Source: Chloroflexota bacterium
GTDB lineage: Bacteria > Chloroflexota > Dehalococcoidia > JACQUE01
Direction of reading: 5' to 3'
NCBI GenBank assembly: GCA_016210425.1
Contig: JACQUE010000204.1
Coordinates: forward strand, 1-10,451
Length of the DNA stretch: 10,451 nt
Shown: positions 7,001-10,451 of the stretch, piece after piece
Numbering within the stretch: the first letter of the stretch is position 1
How the letters are laid out: every line of letters begins with the position of its first letter
Translations under genes and position numbers: made by a program
Notes under the pieces: generated by a model
The model's input: only the letters and a program-made list of their open reading frames with translations
Told to the model about the DNA's origin: nothing
Databases searched by the model: none

Positions 7001-8462
7001 GATGGGCCGGATTAGCGCCAGGCTATCCCCGCAGGAGGTCGGGCTGCTGGCTGTTCTGGCTCTGCTTCTGGGAGGCTTGCGTTGGACCAACACCTGGGAC
7101 TTTCCTACTTACCTGCTGCTGGCCGGCCTGGCCCTACTTATTGGCGAGCACTTGGCCCAGCACGGATGGGGGTTAACGGTATGGCTGCGGGCGGGAGCCA
7201 GGCTGGCCTTCGTCTATGGGTTGAGCGTCTTGCTCTTCCTGCCGCTACAAAGCCACTACCAGCTATTCTACAAAGGCGTGGTAAAGAGCCCTGAGAAGAC
7301 GCAATTGTACCAGTACTTGGCCATGTTCGGGCTCTTCCTGTTTCTGGCCGGCAGCTTCTTGATCGAGCGTGCTTTCGCTCGTTACGTCCGGAGCGCAACT
7401 ATGCGCACAGCCTCCTACCTCTTGCGGCACTGGCGCCGTCTCCCACAGGCAATCGCCCTGCGTAGGAGACTGGCCACCGACACTCAGGACACGCCCTGGC
7501 TAGCATTGTCCGCGCTTCTGATCGTGGCTGGCATAGCCGCCATCCTCTTTCTCTTGGATCTGCAGGTCGTCGGATTCCTATTCCTGGCCGGCTTGCTCCT
7601 CCTCATTGTCCTGGTAGGGGAGATGACTTCCCAGTCGCCGGCGCAGGGCCCTGGGCTACTCGTGGTAATCATGGTGGGCCTTGCTTTCGCGCTCGGCAGT
7701 GGCGTCGAGTTTGTCGCCGTCAAGGGCGATGTCGGCCGCATGAACACTGTCTTCCGCTTCTATCTCCAAAGCTGGGTACTACTGGCGTTGAGCGCCGCCT
7801 ACGGCCTATGGTGGCTGATTGGAGGACGCCCCGCTCAACGCGCAGGCGACAACACCTCGCGCCGCCCTCGCATCCGAATCTTCCAATGGGGTTGGCTGGC
7901 TGCGCTCCTCTTCCTGCTCGGGGGGAGCATTATCTACCCATTGGCCGCGACGCGGGTCCGGGCCAATGACAGGTTCGCCGCACTGCCGCCGAGTCTGAAC
8001 GGGATGGCGTACATGGCCGGGGCCACCTATAGGGATGAGAGAGGGCCCCTAGAGCTGAAATGGGACTACGACGCTATCCGCTGGCTCCAGGACAACGTGG
8101 CCGGATCGCCGGTGATCGTGGAGGGGCTCACGCCTCTCTATCGCTGGGGCGGGCGCGTCTCGGTCTACACGGGGCTGCCGGCCGTCATTGGCTGGGACTG
8201 GCACCAGAAGCAGCAACGGTGGGCCTATCAGTCGATGGTGGATCAGAGGCTGCGCGACGTTGAGGCTATCTATACGACTCGCGAGGAAGACGCGGCACGC
8301 AAGCTCCTCCAGAAGTATAACGTTAGGTACGTGTACGTCGGGGAGCTAGAGCAGCGCTACTATGGCGTCGGGGGTCTCGCCAAGTTCGAGTCTATGGTGG
8401 GCAAAGGCCTTAGAGTGGCCTACCGAAACGACAAGGTGACCATCTACGAGGTTGGCGGATAA
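4017..8462 (+). CDS. Giant membrane protein: GT39/GT-C glycosyltransferase-like half fused to a Chlor_Arch_YYY (DUF2298) half
   Basis: The protein has 1,481 residues from ATG 4017. I prefer this ATG over GTG 4008 because GGTGGT, the likely ribosome binding site, overlaps that GTG. Residues 1 to about 430 resemble GT-C enzymes of the PMT/ArnT (GT39) type: an N-terminal membrane anchor, the acidic HPDE motif (45-48) in the first outer loop, a second acidic site FTVDP (165-169), and many hydrophobic helices. About 430-635 is a soluble stretch including ADESFTVYDHPRVMLFEK. From about 645 the YYY family begins: RGYLFAK, then YFPPYDPWFSGGYLN leading into YYYFG (807-811), FADLHAH (958-964), RWTNTWDFPTY (1022-1032), RMNTVFRFYLQSW (1241-1253) and TGLPAVIGWDWH (1385-1396), ending in a soluble tail. 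By family, the first half would transfer sugar from a polyprenyl-phosphate carrier outside the membrane. The role of YYY proteins is unknown, but their layout resembles GT-C enzymes. The target could be a surface glycan or protein (inference). Confidence 0.85.
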   Translation: MFLRLVPRGERIRRFVPSALLVLLLLCALTLRLYGLNWDQGYLFHPDERAIMMKVAGDISLPLPPDWRELLNAKSSPLNPHWFPYGSFPLYLLRLGGNFGAFFKDSLNGYPDLRLVGRVLSALFDTATVLAVYLLGRRLYGRRYGLLAAALLTFTVLSIQLSHFFTVDPMLTTFATFSVLVSARIMHRADLRGGALLGVLLGLALATKVSAAPFAVTALIAYGIFAFAQESDEMRLSYSEVRMGKALRSLLLAAVVAGAVFFITQPYAALDWRAFVGDTSEQSEMARGIRDYPYTRQYINTTPVLYQVQQLATWGMGLPLGIAAWGGLLFTAAVAIRRRRKADILLLAALVPYFLAISTLQVKYLRYLLPIVPVLCLMAAHALLALRERLAARRLWKVPRWSGNAIIAFIIITAILYSLAYVRIYTRPHAAVTMSRWINANVPQQNRILKEHWEESVPDLNGYPQDELGLYEPDTGQKMQKLIGQLQKADYIVLYSNRLYGSIARLPQRYPMTTEYYRMLFSGELGFRLLHEETGYPGLAGISIVNDTLRRPGLLEPQGATRPSRWQIKMGYADESFTVYDHPRVMLFEKQDLMPEEQLRARLSAALPTVQTPVLATGLLLSEADAKAQQQGGTWSQIFHRGSLPNRLPVLFWLLAVELLALPWVPIAFAVFRPLADRGYLFAKLLGILGTAYLVWLAASVHIATFSRTAILGAALLTYAIGIPLYLLRRREIHAFFANRWRSLLFGEGLFLIAFFAFVGIRMWNPDLWHPYRGGEKPMDFAYLNAVVKSTYFPPYDPWFSGGYLNYYYFGQVLVATLIKLTGIVPAVAYNLAVPLFFALTLAGAFSVVYNLTCAATAGRNLRRWAHPLLAGLLGSVFVAVLGNLDGLGQLFEGLAKAGNLRFHSSIPGLDWVVRAGAGVWPALTRTGAYPPFDFWRSSRLMAPGISITEFPYFTYLFADLHAHLLALPSTIVAIGVALSLVLAGPPSPGRGKGLMGRISARLSPQEVGLLAVLALLLGGLRWTNTWDFPTYLLLAGLALLIGEHLAQHGWGLTVWLRAGARLAFVYGLSVLLFLPLQSHYQLFYKGVVKSPEKTQLYQYLAMFGLFLFLAGSFLIERAFARYVRSATMRTASYLLRHWRRLPQAIALRRRLATDTQDTPWLALSALLIVAGIAAILFLLDLQVVGFLFLAGLLLLIVLVGEMTSQSPAQGPGLLVVIMVGLAFALGSGVEFVAVKGDVGRMNTVFRFYLQSWVLLALSAAYGLWWLIGGRPAQRAGDNTSRRPRIRIFQWGWLAALLFLLGGSIIYPLAATRVRANDRFAALPPSLNGMAYMAGATYRDERGPLELKWDYDAIRWLQDNVAGSPVIVEGLTPLYRWGGRVSVYTGLPAVIGWDWHQKQQRWAYQSMVDQRLRDVEAIYTTREEDAARKLLQKYNVRYVYVGELEQRYYGVGGLAKFESMVGKGLRVAYRNDKVTIYEVGG

Positions 8463-8473
8463 CGTTGACAACG

Positions 8474-8506
8474 ATGGTATAATCTTGCGAAACTGATACA
8501 TACCAT
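8474..8506. promoter_or_regulatory. Possible operator: 7-bp inverted repeat over the -10 of the ferritin-like gene
   Basis: ATGGTAT (8474-8480) is the exact reverse complement of ATACCAT (8500-8506), with a 19-base spacer, so the arm centres are 26 bases apart (about 2.5 helical turns). The dyad spans the -10 and the expected transcript start, where a repressor would bind. A 7-bp match of this kind has an appreciable chance of occurring randomly in a region this size, so this is only a candidate. Confidence 0.25.
8475..8483 (+). promoter_or_regulatory. Extended -10 promoter (TGG-TATAAT) of the ferritin-like gene
   Basis: TGG plus a consensus TATAAT starts 13 bases after the upstream stop codon and predicts a transcript start near 8490, leaving a leader of about 89 bases. 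The TTGACA at 8464-8469 is only 8 bases away, too close to act as the -35 for this -10. The first arm of a 7-bp inverted repeat (8474-8480 with 8500-8506) overlaps the element. Confidence 0.65.
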
Positions 8507-8578
8507 GCAGTGCGCCCTCCCTCGGCCACGGCCAGAGGTAAGGGTCGAGTGCTGGAATCCAGAGGAGGTCCACAGATT

Positions 8579-8857
8579 ATGGCCGAGAAGCGCCAGGCCG
8601 CACATTATGAGAAGCAGTTGGTAGCTATCCTGGAAGACGCACTGCGACGGGAGAGGGATGCACAGCAGTACTATTTGAATGCAGCTAAAGACCCGTCGAA
8701 CAGGCCGGAGACTACATCCATGTTCGAGCTCCTGGCCAGGGAAGAGGGTGTGCACGCCTCGATTATAGAGGGGCGACTCCTGGAGAATCAGCGTCGCGTA
8801 GCCGTCATCGATTGGCAGGGAGCGCTGGGCGTCGATATCACCAAGACGGCAACTTAG
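8579..8857 (+). CDS. Short (92-residue) ferritin/rubrerythrin-like single-hairpin protein
   Basis: The start is ATG 8579, with GGAGGT at 8564-8569 as ribosome binding site. An upstream in-frame GTG (8510) has none. The sequence matches one half of a rubrerythrin/COG1633-type ferritin-like domain. Helix one is ILEDALRRERDAQQYYLNAA (17-36), with the candidate metal ligand E25. A short turn follows, then helix two FELLAREEGVHASII (49-63) with the E-x-x-H pair E56/H59. Full rubrerythrins have two such hairpins (about 140 residues or more) to supply four Glu and two His to a diiron site. This protein has one, so it would need to dimerise or oligomerise, as encapsulated ferritins do. The tail RRVAVIDWQGALGVDI (72-87) is not part of the family core. 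A role in iron handling or peroxide defence is inference, and no encapsulin or rubredoxin domain is nearby. It appears to be monocistronic, convergent with the lipoprotein gene. Confidence 0.7.
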   Translation: MAEKRQAAHYEKQLVAILEDALRRERDAQQYYLNAAKDPSNRPETTSMFELLAREEGVHASIIEGRLLENQRRVAVIDWQGALGVDITKTAT

Positions 8858-8859
8858 CG

Positions 8860-8901
8860 CCTGCCGACTTAGACCATCTCATTGAAGAAAAGGGCGGCAG
8901 G
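8860..8901. terminator. Possible weak bidirectional hairpin between convergent genes
   Basis: CCTGCCG (8860-8866) and CGGCAGG (8895-8901) are perfect complements around a 28-base loop in the 44-base gap between two convergent genes. There is no clear T-run on either strand, and the stem is short for so large a loop. It is listed because of its position; a Rho-type or structural 3' end is equally possible. Confidence 0.25.
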
Positions 8902-10008
8902 TCAGCGCGGCACGTAGCCGGTCATCTCTAGATAGCCTTCGCCTGAGGCTGGCCTGCCATCCGAGGTGCCATTCACCGCGACCTCGCCCTCCCAATAGAT
9001 GACTTGAGCGATCCGCGAGGCGTCGAACTCCTGGTCGTCCATCACGGGGTCGACCTGAAGCTCCAGACCCAACGGCTTGATTTTCACCTGCCAGACAACG
9101 GGGTAAGTGGCGCCACTACGCGGGCTCGTCCAGCGGCGAGTGGGAGTGGCCTCGATGTCCTCTGCCGTCAAGTGCCGGACGTTGCCCCCTTTATCGACAA
9201 AGCTTCCGTAGCGAAAGTCCACCTCTCCATCCTGCCCTCGCAGCAGCGACAGCATCAGATCGGACCCGTCCGCCATCTGCAGCCCGAACCAGTCCCAGCC
9301 CGCCCCTTCCCGCTGATCCGGCCCAAAGTCGCCCCACTGGTGGTCCATCCAGGCCAATCCCTCCACCGCCACGGTATTCCCGCCAACGGAAATGGTCCCG
9401 GTCACCTCCATGCGGCTTCGTGAGTAGTAGTAGGAAGTGGTGTCGGCTGTGAAGGCCACCAGGCCGGTGCCATTGTGCAGAACCGGCGGCTTCGTCGCCT
9501 TCAGCGATAGGTCGATGGCATACTGGCTATTAGCGGCTGCCAGGCGGTCGCTGCCTTCCGCGCCACTAACAGACCATGACTCTATCGATAGCCGAAACCC
9601 CCGCGGCGGCTGCTGGTCCAGCGCCAAACCGGCCCGCTCCTCGTAGTGAAACTTCCCCGTCTGCTGATCGGTCACCGCAAAGTGGGCCATGAGGGCCCTG
9701 GGGATACCGGGGCGAATGACCTGGAAAAACGTCAGCTCAAAGCCGAAGCGACGCCCGTCCTGGGCCTTCAGATGTCCCGTGTAGTACCACCATTCCGTCG
9801 CTGACGAGTGGGGGGCCTCATCCTGCGGCAGGTGGACGGTCGGCTGCTGAGACGGGCTCGGCGAAACCGGAGTAGGCGACGGAACTGCTGTACGTGTGAG
9901 GGCTTGCTGAGAAGGCGTAACCTGAGGCTCCGTCGCCTCCGACTGCTTGCAGGCAGCAACGACGACCAAGATGAGAAGGACCAGGCAGTACGGGGTGGCC
10001 TTGCGCAA
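8902..10008 (-). CDS. Secreted lipoprotein with CrtC/AttH-like (lipocalin-type) domain
   Basis: Read from TTG 10008, this is a 368-residue protein. It starts MRKATPYCLVLLILVVVAAC, a compact lipoprotein signal with basic residues, a hydrophobic core and lipobox VAAC (acylated Cys20). A Pro/Ser/Thr/Gln-rich spacer follows (about 25-57). The main domain begins TEWWYYTGHL (71-80) and RRFGFELTFFQ, then has WMDHQWGDF (220-228), GWDWFGLQ (237-244) and a C-terminal YWEGEVAV and GEGYLEMTGY. These are signatures of the CrtC / AttH / 'predicted secreted hydrolase' (COG5621) family, built of two lipocalin-like barrels. CrtC proper is carotenoid 1,2-hydratase, but most secreted members have no proven activity, so I would not call this a carotenoid enzyme. 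The earlier in-frame TTG at 10080 would give a 24-residue N-extension without a ribosome binding site, and it overlaps the likely -35 (TTGCGC). The site chosen has AGGGAG 11 bases upstream. The protein should sit on the outer face of the membrane. Confidence 0.8.
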   Translation of the reverse strand: MRKATPYCLVLLILVVVAACKQSEATEPQVTPSQQALTRTAVPSPTPVSPSPSQQPTVHLPQDEAPHSSATEWWYYTGHLKAQDGRRFGFELTFFQVIRPGIPRALMAHFAVTDQQTGKFHYEERAGLALDQQPPRGFRLSIESWSVSGAEGSDRLAAANSQYAIDLSLKATKPPVLHNGTGLVAFTADTTSYYYSRSRMEVTGTISVGGNTVAVEGLAWMDHQWGDFGPDQREGAGWDWFGLQMADGSDLMLSLLRGQDGEVDFRYGSFVDKGGNVRHLTAEDIEATPTRRWTSPRSGATYPVVWQVKIKPLGLELQVDPVMDDQEFDASRIAQVIYWEGEVAVNGTSDGRPASGEGYLEMTGYVPR

Positions 10009-10050
10009 GACGGAGCGGGCTCCCTGAAAGGTGACGGTCGGCACAAAAGA

Positions 10051-10059
10051 ATTGTCGCA
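10051..10059 (-). promoter_or_regulatory. Probable extended -10 promoter (TGC-GACAAT) of the lipoprotein gene
   Basis: On the - strand, TGC-GACAAT (4 of 6 to TATAAT, plus the TGn) lies 42 bases before TTG 10008. TTGCGC (minus strand, 10080-10075) is 18 bp upstream as a possible -35. This matches the layout of the other promoters in the window but is the weakest of them. Confidence 0.4.
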
Positions 10060-10159
10060 AACCGGCGGCGGCAGGCGCAAGCGCCCTTACAGGCAGTGTC
10101 TCTATCGGAGCTCTCGCGCTGTCCACCATCTAACGCCCCTTGTTCGCCTTAACCCTCGA

Positions 10160-10168
10160 TGCTAGAAT
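10160..10168 (+). promoter_or_regulatory. Extended -10 promoter (TGC-TAGAAT) of uvrA
   Basis: This nonamer is identical to the one before the GT39-YYY gene. TTGTTC at 10140-10145 is exactly 17 bp upstream of the -10. The transcript would start near 10175, about 32 bases before ATG 10207. No obvious SOS-type dyad is visible in the region. Confidence 0.65.
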
Positions 10169-10206
10169 TGGAAGATAGCCAGGGGATACTCAGCCTAAGA
10201 AGCATT

Positions 10207-10451
10207 ATGTCGTCTGACGCCATCATCGTGCGCGGCGCGCGCGAGCACAACCTCAAGAACGTAGACGTGGAGATCCCGCGCGACAAGCTGGTGGTCATCA
10301 CCGGACTGTCGGGCTCGGGCAAGAGCTCCCTCGCCTTCGATACTATCTACGCCGAGGGGCAGCGCCGTTATGTCGAGTCGCTCTCCGCCTACGCCCGCCA
10401 GTTCCTGGGCCAGATGGAGAAGCCGGACGTCGACTACATCGAGGGGCTCTC
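10207..10451 (+). CDS. uvrA: Excinuclease ABC subunit A (UvrA), N-terminal 81 residues, cut by the window edge
   Basis: UvrA is the DNA-damage-sensing ATPase that works with UvrB in nucleotide excision repair. The visible residues are unmistakable: [20 protein letters not shown] (6-25), Walker A GLSGSGKS (33-40), then [33 protein letters not shown] and [12 protein letters not shown] 10207 gives the standard UvrA N-terminus. Its ribosome binding site is weak (AAGAAG at 10197-10202). The reading frame runs off the right edge intact; full-length UvrA is about 940 residues. The gene is divergent from the lipoprotein gene and has its own extended -10 promoter. I see nothing unusual in the portion present. 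Confidence 0.95.
   Translation, partial: MSSDAIIVRGAREHNLKNVDVEIPRDKLVVITGLSGSGKSSLAFDTIYAEGQRRYVESLSAYARQFLGQMEKPDVDYIEGL

Noticed and set aside
8464..8469. Consensus -35 hexamer TTGACA
   Set aside because: Only 8 bases separate it from the TATAAT at 8478-8483, far from the 16-18 bp needed. No other good -10 lies at the right distance, so it is probably chance.
8510..8578. Upstream GTG 8510 as the start of the ferritin-like protein
   Set aside because: There is no ribosome binding site there. The extra 23 residues are unlike the family, and a strong GGAGGT sits correctly before ATG 8579.
8794..8857. C-terminal tail of the ferritin-like protein as an encapsulin cargo peptide (GALGVDI)
   Set aside because: It only loosely resembles the L-x-V/I-G-S-L type signal, is followed by seven more residues or so, and no encapsulin gene is present.
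8902..10008. Calling the lipoprotein a carotenoid 1,2-hydratase (CrtC)
   Set aside because: Only fold-level family similarity is visible, the protein is secreted and lipid-anchored, and no carotenoid genes are nearby.
1..10451. Mobile elements, CRISPR arrays, tRNA/rRNA genes, tandem repeats or a defence island
   Set aside because: I looked on both strands for terminal inverted repeats, spaced direct repeats, transposase or integrase motifs and RNA gene signatures and found none. The genes are typical chromosomal functions.

Overview
The window reads as a piece of a G+C-rich bacterial chromosome, most likely from the phylum Chloroflexota (a Dehalococcoidia/SAR202-like lineage is my guess). 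The main clue is a 1,481-residue membrane protein carrying the YYYxG family signature ('Chlor_Arch_YYY', DUF2298), whose known range is centred on Chloroflexi and some archaea. The window is dense with ordinary, intact genes. I see no transposase, integrase, tRNA, rRNA, CRISPR array or phage gene.

Layout. (1) 180-3106, + strand: a probable two-gene operon. The first gene is a succinyl-CoA synthetase alpha-subunit (SucD) homologue that has lost the segment holding the phospho-histidine. The second is a 671-residue flavoprotein of the 2,4-dienoyl-CoA reductase / trimethylamine dehydrogenase type (OYE barrel, Fe-S cysteine cluster, FAD and NAD(P) domains). It is followed by a perfect 13-bp stem hairpin. 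(2) 3215-3931: a LysE-family exporter with its own extended -10 promoter. (3) 4017-8462: a very large polytopic protein fusing a GT-C/GT39-like glycosyltransferase half to a YYY-domain half, again behind an extended -10 promoter. (4) 8579-8857: a 92-residue single-hairpin ferritin/rubrerythrin-like protein with its own promoter and leader. (5) 8902-10008, - strand: a secreted lipoprotein with a CrtC/AttH-like (lipocalin-type) fold. (6) 10207 to the right edge: the N-terminus of UvrA, divergent from the lipoprotein gene.

The SucD-like protein and the flavoprotein are probably co-transcribed and may act on the same CoA thioester. The remaining genes look like independent transcription units. 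Four of them share a TGn-TATAAT or TGn-TAGAAT extended -10 at a fixed place before the start codon, and the lipoprotein gene has a weaker version.

The most promising material for novelty is the histidine-less SucD homologue beside an Fe-S flavoenzyme, the GT39-YYY fusion, and the half-size diiron protein. No complete, clearly new multi-gene system is evident. Motif and family calls were made by reading the sequence, without database searches.
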